From contig CM068544.1 of NCBI GenBank assembly GCA_035048495.1, forward strand, positions 11,030,138 to 11,094,137: a DNA stretch of 64,000 nucleotides. Reading direction: 5' to 3'. The stretch comes from Euptelea pleiosperma. Lineage: Eukaryota > Streptophyta > Magnoliopsida > Ranunculales > Eupteleaceae. The translations under genes and the position numbers were made by a program. Below are positions 34,107 to 45,182 of the stretch, in pieces; within the stretch, counting starts at the first letter, position 1; every line of letters begins with the position of its first letter. The notes below the pieces were generated by a model, which did not search any database, was not told where the DNA came from, and saw only the letters and a program-made list of their open reading frames with translations.

Positions 34107-35129
34107 ACTATCATTCTTTAATGACTCATGTGGCTTTAAACGCTTTGGTCCGTCTCTTGGTCATTGGCTCTCCTACTCTCTTCGTTCTTTGGGCCGGCTT
34201 TTTGGTCCTCTTATTCAGCCCATATTTGGCCCATATCTTCTAGTCATAGCATGTGGGCTCTTTAAGCTTTGATAATGGGCTTTCCTGATCGATGTGGGCT
34301 TGCAAGTCTCGAGAATTGTCCCATCGGGGTTTCCTGCGACAGAAGAAGCGCGTAATGAGGCTCTATCAGAATGATTTCATGTCTAGACTTTCGAAAATGT
34401 GTTTAATGCATGCAAATATACCATTTCGTCCAGAAAAGTGTGTTCTACGCAACAAAAGAGACTCTTACGTAGAAAAGTAGATAAATAGAGTATTTTAACG
34501 TGGGAGAATGCAATAACGCTAAAAGGATAATTGCTTAAAATAAGCACTTTTGAGCGAATATCAGGTTTGTGGCTTGGAAAGAGGTGGTTAGCTGGCAGCC
34601 GGAGTTGCATACCAACTCCGGCCAAGACAAGAAAAGATGAAGAAGAAGGATAATGGGAAGGAGAAGTTGTGTTTGGCAATTCCGGTGAGCTTCTCGCTGA
34701 AATTAATGGTGAAGAGGAATGGAAGTGGAGGCAGCAAAGAGGAGTGGCAGCAAGTGCTTAAGTGCTCCAAAAGGAGGAGCAATCAAGATCGAGAGAAGAT
34801 AGGGGATCAAGAGAAGAAGGAGTAGAGCAAGTGAAGAGGGAGGGAACCCAAAGAAGAAGAGATCGTAGATCTCTTCTTAAAGGTGATGTGAATTTGTTGT
34901 TCAAAGGGAGACCGTTGAATCTCTTTAGATCCAACGGTTGGGAATCGGTTAGTTAGGATAGAGAGATGGGGGAGAGAAGAATCGGTCAAGTGAGATCGAT
35001 TCTCTCTTCTATTGCAAGTGAGCATGGGCATGGGTCATGGGGCATGGGCTTGGGTCATGGGCTTGGGTTATGGGCCAAAATAGATAGAGAGAGAAATAGG
35101 AGAAAGGTGAGATAAAAATAATAACATTA

Positions 35130-35187
35130 GAGGGTTTTGAACCCTGATCTTCTTTATTCTCTCTCGTCCGCTCCACCAATTAGTCAA
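35130..35187 (-). other. tRNA-like module in LTR 28319-35646
   Basis: A divergent version: TTGACTAATTGGTGGAGC and GGTTCAAAACC. G18 (35177) to T54 (35141) is still 36 nt. The T loop is TTCAAAA. A run of five T follows (plus-strand A run at 35114-35118). Confidence 0.5.
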
Positions 35188-35651
35188 ACTTATCCTTTGA
35201 TGTCAATTGGTGTGGCCTTTAACACCTTAGTCCTTCTCTTGGTCTCTAGGTATTCTTCTCTTTCTTAGTCCTTGTTCCAACTCTACGATCCTCTAGCTTT
35301 GCCATTACATGTCTTCTATCTTTTTATCCTAGCATGCTAGCTCTTTAAGCTCTGATAGAAGTCTTCTTTGGTTGATAGTGGGCCCACCAGTCCTCGAGAA
35401 TCGCCCGATAGGGTCTTCTGCAAGTGAAAAAGCGCGTAATGAGATTCAACTAAAACGGCTTGATACTGGACAATCCAAAATGCGTATATTTCATGCAAAT
35501 AGTCAATTTTCGTCTAAAGAATGCATTCTACGCAATGGAAGAAACACTTACGTGGAAAAGTCGACGAAAAAACAAGTTTTACGTAGGAGAATGCGACATC
35601 GCTATAAGGATAATGGCTTAAAATAAGTACTTTTGAGCGAATATCAGAAGT

Positions 35652-37574
35652 CGGGTCGACCGAAGAAAAAATATTTTGAGTTTTTTTCTTGAAATTGGTT
35701 TTGCAGGCTTAGGCCGACCGAACAAAAGGTCTGGTCGACCGAACATGACCGATCGACCGACCATTTCGACCGGTCAACCGCGCCTCGCGCCCAAATTACC
35801 TATTCGATTATGCAGACGGGTCGACCCATGCCCGGTCAACCGCCCTCGGTTATAAATTGTTTCAAATCGATTTTGGGTCATTAGAAACTTTGTTTGGAAC
35901 TATAAAAATTTATTTTGTAGCCTCCCATTCCCTTTGGAGAAACCTATTAGCCCCCAAAATCTAATCTCTTTTCTAGAGATTTCTACTCTTACCATTACCC
36001 ATTTTTGGTGAAATCTCTTTGGTTTTCCTTCAATGGCACCTCAAAGGAAAAGAACAAGAGGTGAATCATCCTCTAGTGATTCCTATCCTCCTAGTCTCTT
36101 CATCAATCCCATAGCCAGGGCTAGTTTCATGAAGACCTATGTTAAAAGAGTTGTTGCTGTGGAACGTGGGGTAATTGAGAAGGAAGTGACCATGACTAGA
36201 ATCCTTAATCTTCTAAACTTGGTAGGTTGGTCTAAACTTCTTTTAGTTTCTAGTTTTGCATATCCTGAACTAGTTAGAATGTTTTACTAAAACCTTAATA
36301 ACCATGATCCAGAAGGTCCCCCTTTCTTTATTCTGAGGTCAGGGGAGTTAGGTTCAAAATCACTCTATCTTTGATTTCAAAGATTACTGGTCTTCCTCAT
36401 GTACCTAATTGAAGAATTTTTCCCCCTTCCTTGCCACTAAAGAACAAAAAGGCTATCTCTAAAGCTATTTGTGGGAAGATAGTTCAGTGGAACATTGATT
36501 TGGCTACTCGGGAATTACTTCCCATGTACCATTTGTTAGGGCTGATCTTCTCCTATAATTTGGTCCCAAATGCAGAACATCATAGTGAGATCAGACCCTA
36601 CATTCAGTACATCTTGTATTGTGTCTCTCAAGGCACTCGTATCTGTGGTCCTTCTGTTATTTTCCATCTGATGGTTGAAAATTTGGCAATTGAAAATAGC
36701 AAGCGGTCTTTGCCATTTGGCATTTTGGTTTTAAAAATTTGACTCATTTCAAAGTTCATATTCTTGACTCAGATGAAACACTGCATCAAATCTCACATAT
36801 TAATCAAGCCACTTTTAGTAAGAAGCTAGTAGGTGATTCTTCTACTTCTGCTTCTGCTCCGAGTTCTATATCTCACCGTCCCTCTGTATCTGCATCCATT
36901 GCAGGTCTTTCATCCAAGTTGGATAATCTTTGTGCGTTGATTGAAAATTTTTCTCTACGACAATAGTGTATAATTCCTTTCTTCGATCTCAGCATCTTGA
37001 CTATCCAGAGTCATCTCCTGAGGAGTCCACTGTTCCTTCTGCGGCTACAAATGAAGACGAAGACGAAGATGAAGATGATGATGAAGATGACAATGCAGAT
37101 GACAAAGAAGAAGAAGAAGATGATGCAGATGATGATTATAGAGATGGGGACGGAGATTATGATTAGAGCACGGTTGCTCTTCTTTTAGATCAGTAATACA
37201 TTTTCTTTTGGGATGTATTAATTGATACTATTGGTCTGTACTATTTGATACTGAGATACCTTAGTACTTGTGTGGTTATGAGAGATTAGACATTGTGGTT
37301 TATTGGGTCAATCTGTTGACCATATATATTTATATTTGGATGGTATGGTTGTTTGATATATTGTGTGATGGGATCTTTTATCTATTTGATGATTATTTGG
37401 ATCAGCACTGATGGTCATATCTATTTATTTGGATGGTATTTTGTTCTGATATATTTGTGGTGGATTTATGATGATGATATATTGTGCTATCATTAATATT
37501 TTTTTTCATCTCATTATTTGGATTCTTCCCTTTGTTAATGTATGACAAAAAGGGGAAAAAATCAATTATATTTG
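35652..37574 (+). mobile_element. Copia2, right fragment (spacer, extra frame, purine tract)
   Basis: It continues the Copia2 spacer with at least five GTCGACC-type palindromes in 200 bp, then the extra frame and an AT-rich stretch matching 18436-18830 of Copia1 (for example TGGGTCAATCTGTTGACC). Similarity stops after CAATTATATTTG at 37574, where Athila-type DNA begins. No 3' LTR or target duplication is seen, so the junction is a deletion or illegitimate join. Confidence 0.75.
36033..37166 (+). pseudogene. Transposase_32-like extra frame of Copia2, with acidic tail
   Basis: Four consecutive frame pieces give, in order, MAPQRKRTRGESSSSD, SLFINPIARASFMKTYVKR, LATRELLPMYHLLGLIFSYN, HHSEIRPYIQYILYCVSQGT, IFHLMVENLAIENSKRSLPF, LTHFKVHILDSDETLHQ, a serine-rich hinge, and a tail of about 35 mostly Asp and Glu residues. 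The middle resembles the putative plant transposon protein domain (Pfam Transposase_32), whose function is unknown. Between the pieces at 36290 and 36431 the frame is shifted. It lies downstream of RNase H as in Copia1, so it is a stable part of this copia family. Confidence 0.7.
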
Positions 37575-37911
37575 CTCTCAGACTGCATCATCTAGGATTG
37601 CTAGACTCGTGTCTCCTGTGGCAACTTTTTTCCAAGTCTAGGGCTTGCTTTTCAAGCGTATGTCCGTTTGGACTCGCCCGAACAAACGATTGATTCGATT
37701 TGAGGATCACTTCCCTATAGTAGATTCTTCACTGACTCCCTCACCATCTCTCTCACCTCCCACCTCTCCCAGAAAAACTACGTTTGTAGAAATGGCGGAC
37801 GAATGACCTCTTATCGAGACGTTTGCGCCGATCTCAGCTAATCCGCCCACCTGCATCGTTCTTCCACCTATTACGGTAGTGTAGTTTGAGATCAGGCCAC
37901 AAACAATACAA
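37575..37911 (+). other. Athila leader remnant
   Basis: Non-coding DNA ahead of gag. I find no match to the usual Athila primer site and no LTR end. Confidence 0.4.
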
Positions 37912-39498
37912 ATGCTGTCAACCTTTCATGGCCTCCCAAGAGAAGACCCGTATTCCCATATTAGAGAATTCCAACATGTCATCTTGCTCTTCAAGAACCA
38001 AAATCTTGACGATGACAATGTGCGTCTGCGAGTATTTTCATTATCGCTTAAAGATCGAGCCTCAGATTGGCTCTACTCCCTACCCGCTAACTCAATCAGT
38101 AGTTGGAAAGAGTTAGTGGAAAAATTAATGTCCAAATTATACCCCATGACTCGGACTAACCAGATGAAGCAACTCATCTAGGACTTCAGACAGAAGTTTG
38201 ATGAAAAATTCTTTAAAGCGTGGGATAGATTTCAGGACTATCTGACAAAGTGTCCCCACCACATCATTGACAAGGGAAATCTTGTCCACATATTCTATAA
38301 AGGACTTACTAATGAGTCTCGAACCATGGTAGAGTCAATGTGCTAGGGAAAATTCATGCACAGGACTCCAACCGAAGCTTGCAAATTCTTAGGAGAGTTA
38401 GGGGAAAACTCTCAACATTGGACAACTGACTCAGTGTTCAATCGCACTACTCCGGTCCAAAGGACCACCAAGAAACATGAAGCTACAATAGATACTAAGC
38501 TGAGATCCTTCATTCATGAGCTAACTAAGTCTGTATTTGCCTTGACTGTCTCTGTCTAGAAACCTGCTCATAAATCTACCCAACTGATGAATGTGGATCA
38601 CGAGAACATAATGGACTCTTGCAATCTCTGTATGCAGCCCTACCACACAACTGAACATTGTCCTCTTAACGAAGGATGTGCCCTTCCAATACAGGAAGAA
38701 GTCTGTGCTTTTAGCACATTCAAACCACACACCCAAAACTCGTATAGTCAATCATATCATCTCGACACGAGGAACCACCCCAACTTCTTCTAGAGGCAAT
38801 AGCTTGCTGAACAGTAGCGACAACCCCAAGGCACATATTCTCATGGGTTTAATCAATCCAACATGCAATACAATCAGGGTCAGTACCAGCAAGGTCAATA
38901 CCCGTCTAATTAGAACCGGCAGTTCCAGCGTCTAATCAGAACCGGGCAGGGTCAGTATTCTGGTCAATTGAGTACCTTTCAGAGTAACTAACTAAAGAGC
39001 CCCTCAGACCTTTCAGACTCAATAGCTTGTCCCCGCTCCATCTCCCTCCTACAACTATAGTGCCCCACTGAGCTCTAATAGAGAATTGGTGCCTCAGCTT
39101 CCCTTAGCTGCACCTCAACATTTTGTCCCTAAACCTAGTATAGAGGACCTCTTGCCCAATTCATCACTCAGCAACAGCAATCCATGCAATGCCTCAAGCA
39201 ACGCTTAGGCAACTTAGAAGCTAAGAAGGCGAAAAGCACATTCCCCAGCCAACCCATAGCCAATCTGAAAGGGAATGCCAAGGGGGTAGTATATGAGATA
39301 GGTTCCCAATCCCATAACCAGAATGAGAATTATCAGGGTGAGGTCCAAGCTGTCACCACCCTACGATCCAGTAGAACTATAGACATGGGAGTAAAACAAC
39401 CATCGATGCCATCTCAAGCACCCAATACTAGCACAGAGGTACCCAGTTCCAAATCCACCTCTGCACCCAAATTAGATATCACTGTGCAGAAATCTTAG
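37912..39498 (+). pseudogene. Athila gag
   Basis: The capsid part (Retrotrans_gag family) reads STFHGLPREDPYSHIREFQ, RVFSLSLKDRASDWLYSLP, SWKELVEKLMSKLYP and, after a stop, FDEKFFKAWDRFQDYLTKCP and YKGLTNESRTMVESMC. A zinc knuckle CNLCMQPYHTTEHC at about 38617-38660 keeps all ligands. A glutamine-rich region follows, then KPSIEDLL and AVTTLRSSRTID, typical of the Athila gag end. About ten stops interrupt it, almost all TAG, many where glutamine or tryptophan is expected. Confidence 0.85.
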
Positions 39499-40098
39499 GC
39501 TAAAGACAAACCCATTTGTCGACTAAAGCCTCCCTTCCTGGACAGACTTGTCCAAGTTAAGGGGGATCAGCAATTTTCAAAAATCCTAGACGTCTTTAAA
39601 GACGTCCAGATCAATATCCCATTCTTTTCTACTATCAAGCAAATCCCCTCCTATGCCAAGTTCCTCAAGGACTTGTGCACTGTCAAGCAGCGTATGCACG
39701 TACCCAAGGATGCTTTCTTAAAGCCACCGCGTTCATACAACGCAACAGTGTGATCAAACATAAGGATCCTAGCAGCCCTACAGTCCAATGCGACATTTGA
39801 AATAACTTCAGTTGCACTGCCTTGCTAGACTTAGATTCGAGCATCAATCTCATACCATTTTTGGTATATCAGTAGCTAGGATTGAAAGATATGAAGCCTA
39901 CGAAAGTCACTCTGAAACTGGCTGATTAGTCCATCAAGATTCCAAGAGGAATCATTGAAGATGTCTTGGTAAAAGTCGCTGACTTCTACTACCCTATGGA
40001 CTTTATCGTCCTTGACACAGAGCCATGTCAGGATAACCGCATCCTGGTCATCTTAGACTGCCCATCCTTGCCACCGCGAATGCACAAGGGATGGAAAC
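39499..40098 (+). pseudogene. Athila aspartic protease
   Basis: It contains PPFLDRLVQVKGDQQFSKIL, NIPFFSTIKQIPSYAKFLKD, then the active-site region LLDLDSSINLIPF, where the family has DLG or DLGA; the glycine is Asp here. LGLKDMKPTKVTLKLAD, a stop, then IKIPRGIIEDVLVKVADFYY and PMDFIVLD follow. Frameshifts occur near 39740 and 40075. Confidence 0.75.
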
Positions 40099-41161
40099 AT
40101 GTCCATTGCTTTCGATAATCTCGAAGCTGAGGTCAATATCTTCCGTCTAATGCGACAGGTTGCTGACCGCAATGGGATCGATGAAATGTGTGCCATTGAG
40201 AGTCTAATTTTAGACTCTACCAAAGATATTCTGAAATGGTGTCTAGAACACTTTGGGGCTGACTTTGAAATAGATTCAGCCATTTCTGATCTTAATGATC
40301 TATTGGAGACTGCTCCACTGATCAATATCCCCACTCCACTCATCGAGTTTGAGCCTCTGATAACCATGGCCAGAGAACCCATCCTCCCATTACCTACTGA
40401 GGTCAAACCTATCCTATCTATGTCGTCTGTGACAAACTCATCTGATCCACCTACTTCAAAATTGGAGCTCAGGCCTCTTCTTACAGATCTCACCTATGCC
40501 TATCTAGGTCCTAAGGAAACCTACCCAATCATTATTGCTTCTGCTTTGTCCACTAGTGAATGTAGGAAACTTCTAGGGTTGCTCAACCATCACAAATCTT
40601 CTTTAGGATGGACTATATACGATATTCGTGGCATCGACCCCTCCGTCTGCCAACATCATATCTATCTCGATGATGAATCAAAAATATCTCGAGAACACCA
40701 GAGGAGGTTGAACCCTATCCTGCAAGAAGTTGTTCAGGATGAAGTGCTCAAATTGTTAAATGCGGGTATCATTTACCCCATCTCGGACAGCAAATGGGGT
40801 GATTCCGATTCATGTTGTCCCCAAAAAAGGCAAGATTCACAGTGGTAGAGAATGAGCATAAGGAAATGGTCACCCAACGCCTCAAGAAAGGGTAGAGAGT
40901 CTATATTGATTACTGACGACTCAACACCAACACAAGAAAAGATCATTTTCCTTTACCTTTCATCAATCAGATGTTTGAGAGACTAGTAGGTCACTCCTAT
41001 TACTACTTTCTTGATGGCTACTCAGGGTACAATCAGATACCCATCGCCCCTGAGGACCACAATAAGACAACTTTCACCTGTCCCTTTGGCACTTTTGCCT
41101 ACAAACGCATACCCTTTGTCCTCTGCAATGCACCCGCAACTTTTCAAAGGTGTATGATGAG
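40099..41161 (+). pseudogene. Athila reverse transcriptase, first part
   Basis: The open frame 40099-40848 gives the linker and the RT start: TYAYLGPKETYPIIIASALS, HHKSSLGWTIYDIRGIDPS, RRLNPILQEVVQDEVLKLLN, AGIIYPISDSKW. A frameshift follows, then KG, TAG (in the usual tryptophan position at about 40893), RVYIDY, TGA, RLNT. The next frame reads HFPLPFINQMFERL in substance and FLDGYSGYNQIPIAPED, FTCPFGTFAYKRIPF, LCNAPATFQRCM. The LTR at 41162 cuts it just before the catalytic palm. Confidence 0.88.
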
Positions 41162-41970
41162 TGATATTCGCTCAAAAGTGCTTATTTTAAGCAATTATCC
41201 TTTTAGCGTTATCGCACCCTCCTATGTAAAATTGCTCTATTTATCCACTTTTCTACGTAAGAGTCTCTTCTGTTGCGTAAAACACACTTTTCTAGACGAA
41301 ATGGTATATTTGCATGCATTAAACACATTTTCGGAAGTCTAGATATAAAGTCGTTCTGATTAAGTCTCATTACACGCTTTTTCTATCGCAAGAAACCCCG
41401 ATTGGATGATTCTCGAGACTTACGGGCCCACATCGATCATGAAAGCCCATTATCAAAGCTTAGAGAGCCAACAGACTATGATTAGAAGATATGGGCCAAA
41501 TACAGGCTGAACAATGATATTCGCTCAAAAGTGCTTATTTTAAGCAATTATCCTTTTAGCGTTATTGCATTCTCCTACGTAAAATACTCTATTTACCTAC
41601 TTTTCTACGTAAGAGTCTCTTCTGTTGCGTGGAACACACTTTTCTGGACGAAATGGTATATTTGCATGCATTAAACATATTTTTAGAAGTCTAGATATTA
41701 AGCCGTTCTGATTAAGTCTCATTACGCGCTTTTTCTATCGCAGGAAACCCTGATTGGATGATTCTCGAGACTTGTGGGCCCACATGGATCATGAAAGTCC
41801 ATTATCAAAGCTTAAAGAGTCCACAGGCTATGTTTAGAAGATATGAGCCTATTACGGGCTGAACAAGAGGATCGAAAAGCCGGCCCAAAGAACAAAGAGA
41901 GTAGGAGAGCCAATGACCAGGAGACGGACCAAAGCATTTAAAGCCACATGAGTTAGCAAGGAATGATAGT

Positions 41971-42028
41971 CTACTCTACTGGAGAAGCGTGAGGATGGTC
42001 ACAGTGAAGACCAGGGTTCCAGACCCTC
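41971..42028 (+). other. tRNA-like module in LTR 41515-44151
   Basis: A box TACTCTACTGG, B box GGTTCCAGACC. G18 (41981) to T54 (42017) is 36 nt. TTTT follows. Confidence 0.5.
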
Positions 42029-42494
42029 TGCCAATACTTTTATCTCCATTTTTTGATATTTTCTCTCTCATCTCTCCTTATTCTCTCTCTCTTCATCTCT
42101 CGGTCCTCGAATCTACTGATCTAACCCCAGAACTCCTGTCTATTGGCTCTGTCTCATCTCCCTTAGCTTTCTGACCGTTGGATCTTCCATCGGACCGTTG
42201 GATCTCTCTAGATCCGTCGATCTACAAATCTGGGTCCCAATCAAGTCACCATCCATCCGGTCGCCATCAGACTGTCTGTCACATCATCTTGTGAGACGAT
42301 GGACATCATCAATCCATGTGGGCCAATAGCCGGGCCCATCTTCATCGACCCACTGTTCGACCAGTTAGTGGACCCCGCGAATTTCAAAATAATTTTAATT
42401 AAATGGGGGGTCCACTAATTGGGGAGATTCCCCATAGAAAAGTAGATTTTTTTTATTTCAAAAATACCCTATTTCCATTAAAGGAAATAGGGAG

Positions 42495-42503
42495 CTTTAT
42501 AAG
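42495..42503 (+). promoter_or_regulatory. TATA box of LTR 41515-44151
   Basis: CTTTATAAG directly after the CCCTATTTCC/GGAAATAGGG repeat and about 160 bp before the leader hairpin. It is the closest match to a plant TATA box among the copies. Confidence 0.5.
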
Positions 42504-42652
42504 AGGAGGGAGAAGGGTTCGTTTGAACCCTAATCCCCCTCCAATCTCTTCCATTCTCTCCCAAAAACTCTCTTGCCCCTTTTCCCCCTCTCTTGGCCGC
42601 TGTTTTCCTCCACTTCTCCTCCACCTTCTTCATCTTCTTCCTAACGTTTTCG

Positions 42653-42678
42653 CCGGAGTTGCAGGTTGCAACTCCAGC
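42653..42678. repeat. GGAGTTGCAG hairpin in LTR 41515-44151
   Basis: GGAGTTGCA, three bases, TGCAACTCC, with one outer mismatch. Confidence 0.7.
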
Positions 42679-44943
42679 CATCACCTGCATAACCCCATCA
42701 ACCAATCCCCTTCCTCTTCTTCTCCTCCCTTTCTTCTTCTTCTTCTTCTTCCTCTCCTTCTTGCAGGTGCGTCGAAAGCAGAACCAGCGCACCACCAACT
42801 CGCCAACTTCGCCGCCTGCGTGTTCGCCGGACTGGTTCACCATCATCTCTCTTCTCTTGAGTTTTCAGAACTCCAAGCCGTCAACCCCTCTTCGATTACC
42901 CTCCTCAATAGCCAGTCGTAACCAACTTTCCTTCTTGCTGGGCGAACCAGCAAGAAAACTCCCCATGTTTCCACGCTGCCTTGCTGTGAACAGCGCCTAC
43001 ACCTGCAAGTTTATGGCCTGCAACCTTGCAGGCCGTTAGCTTCATTCACTCTCCTTCCTTCAGCCGTTCTCCACATCGCCCTCTCCATTGCTATCCTCTA
43101 CTGCCTCACCATCGATCACCACTTGCTGGTTTTGTAGCTGCACACCACCAGCAGCAACCACATCCACCACCGCCCAACTTTGCAGCAGCTCCGCCCTCCT
43201 CCTAGTTCCGCCTTCTCCAGCAGAACCACCACAACGAACCGCTACCACAACCACCGTCATCAATAGTAGCAGCAGTGCACTCTCTAATCGTTCCCCACCA
43301 TCTTTCCCAAAGAAGAAAACAAAACCAAAAAAAAAAAAAAAAGAAAAGAGGAGAGGAAGATCTCCTCTACCGCCCCCTACCTGGTTCTCCTAGGTGGCTG
43401 CCATTAGAGGCACTTGCATCCCCTCGTTTTCATCCTCCTTGGAACTCCACCGGTGATCTCTATTATCATCTTTGCCGAGCACGTCACCATACCGAGCCTG
43501 GATCCACTTCTCCGCACATCGTCATGGCTAGACCACTCTTCGGGCTCATTCTCTCGGCCACACCACCCAAATCTGGTAAATGGTAAGATGTTCTCTCTCT
43601 ACCTCTTACCTTTTCTCTAGTTCTCTTTTTCTCTCTTCCTTTCTCTCTCTAGCTTTCTCTATTTAGTTCTCTCTTTTTTCTACATTTTCTCTCTCTAGAG
43701 CATCCCTTTCCCTCTCTTCTTTCTCTCTCTCTCTCTAAATCATTTCTTAATGCTTTCTAGTTAATTTATTTAGTTGTTATTTGTATTGGCAAACAATTTA
43801 TAAAGCATTGTAAGTTAAGTATGATTCAATAAATAACTAGATTTTTATGTTTGAATTCTTCTATAAGTGCATTTATTTTCATTTATTTTTCGAGTAGTTT
43901 AATATAGATAATGTCTCCAAGAGTATGTTTAAATCCAATCCATCATTCTCACCCTCTCCAGCATGTTTCGAGCACTTCCCAAGGTCAGAAGTTCTGATAA
44001 ATTGCTAATCCCTAATCCCGAGTGCGGATCGACATCCGACACTTCCCACTGTGCAAAGAATCGTTTAATTTTGTAGGAAATCTCGGATAATTACAAATTG
44101 TGTTGAATCAAGGGTTTCCGTAACCAACGACGCGGAAAATACTTATTTTCAAACAAGAGGATTGAAGAGCCGGCCAAAGAACGAAGAGAGCGGGAGAGCC
44201 AATGACCAAGAGACGGACCAAAGCGTTTAAAGCCACATGAATAAACAAGAAATGATGGTCCGCTCTACTGGTGAAGTGTGAGGAGGGACACAATGACCCT
44301 CTACCAGTACTTTTCTCTCCATTTTTTGATGTTTTCTCTCTCATCCCCCCTAATTTTCTCTCCTCTCTTTCATCTCCCCTAATTCTCTCTTCTCTCTAAA
44401 ACCCTACTTTTCTCTCTCCTAACTCTAACCAACTCTCTCTCCTTGAGTCATCAACATCATCCATCAAATCCACCATTCGATCGCCATTTGATTCACCATC
44501 TGACCAACTGATTATTCATCATCTGATCAACCTGGCGATCATCCGATCGATTGATTGATCACCTGATCTCCATCATTCCACTCTCTTAATCATCCCATCT
44601 CATCATCATACGGCCTAGCGATCACCTCACGTTCATCAAAGGCCCCGCATCACTTAGCCCCAATTCAAAACCCCAAGGCATGTTTGATAAAGCTTTTTTT
44701 TAAAAATGCATTTTTGATGTGCCAACCAAACGCACCCTAACCCATGCTAACCCTACCCTTATAAAAACCCCATTCTCCCCACGTCATGGTCGGTTCCCTC
44801 CCCCACAACTCTCTCACTTCTAACCCCCTCTAATCCTTCCACTATTCATTCTTGCTTGAAAAACGTTGCTGCCTCTTCTCTTCGACAGCAACGTTGGTCT
44901 GCTTGGCGGTTGCCGGAAAAGAAAAGAAAAAAAAAAGAAATTG

Positions 44944-44968
44944 CCGGAGTTGGAACCAGCAACTCCGG
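44944..44968. repeat. GGAGTTG hairpin in LTR 41162-50230
   Basis: CCGGAGTTG, seven bases, CAACTCCGG. A second weaker one follows at 45093-45118. Confidence 0.7.
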
Positions 44969-45182
44969 TGAACTCCATTGAAACCGGCGAAGCCCTTCTC
45001 CTCTCTCCTCCTCTTTTTCTCCCTTCCCCCCTTCTCCTTCTCCTTCTTCCCTTCTCTTCTTCCTTCCTTTTCTTCTTCTTCTCTTTTCTTGCTGGAGTTG
45101 CAGGCAGCAACTCCGGCCGCCTACACTTCCTCTTTCCTCTTCTGCTTCTTCTATTCTTCTTTTGCCTCCTCACCTTGCCGCA

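Larger units (their letters stand above)
31899..34563 (-). mobile_element. Solo LTR, target duplication GGTTT
   Basis: 2,665 bp, with GGTTT at 31894-31898 and 34564-34568. It is the reverse-strand equivalent of LTR 251-2935, with the same 26-bp palindrome (33518-33543), minisatellite, hairpin (33139-33163) and end sequences, differing in GAA and T tracts. Confidence 0.92.
28319..35646 (-). mobile_element. Solo LTR in Copia2, holding two nested solo LTRs
   Basis: The outer LTR is 28319-29048 + 30683-31898 + 34569-35646, about 3.0 kb. Target duplications are AAAGT (28314-28318) and GAAGT (35647-35651), one mismatch; Copia1's spacer reads GAAGT at this site, so the left copy has mutated. It belongs to a divergent subfamily, with GTACTTTTGAGCG at the start and TTGACTAATTGG in the A box, shared with 50648-56372. 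Confidence 0.9.
41515..44151 (+). mobile_element. Solo LTR nested in 41162-50230, target duplication AACAA
   Basis: 2,637 bp, with AACAA at 41510-41514 and 44152-44156. The flanks rejoin to GGGCTGAACAAGAGGA, which matches the uninterrupted family sequence. It has a good TATA box (CTTTATAAG, 42495-42503), a hairpin at about 42653-42678 and candidate intron borders at 43583 and 44076. Confidence 0.92.

Noticed and set aside
37575..37911. Athila 5' LTR and tRNA-Asp type primer site
   Set aside because: Neither an LTR end nor a matching primer site could be found; the left border of the Athila remnant is a broken junction with Copia2.
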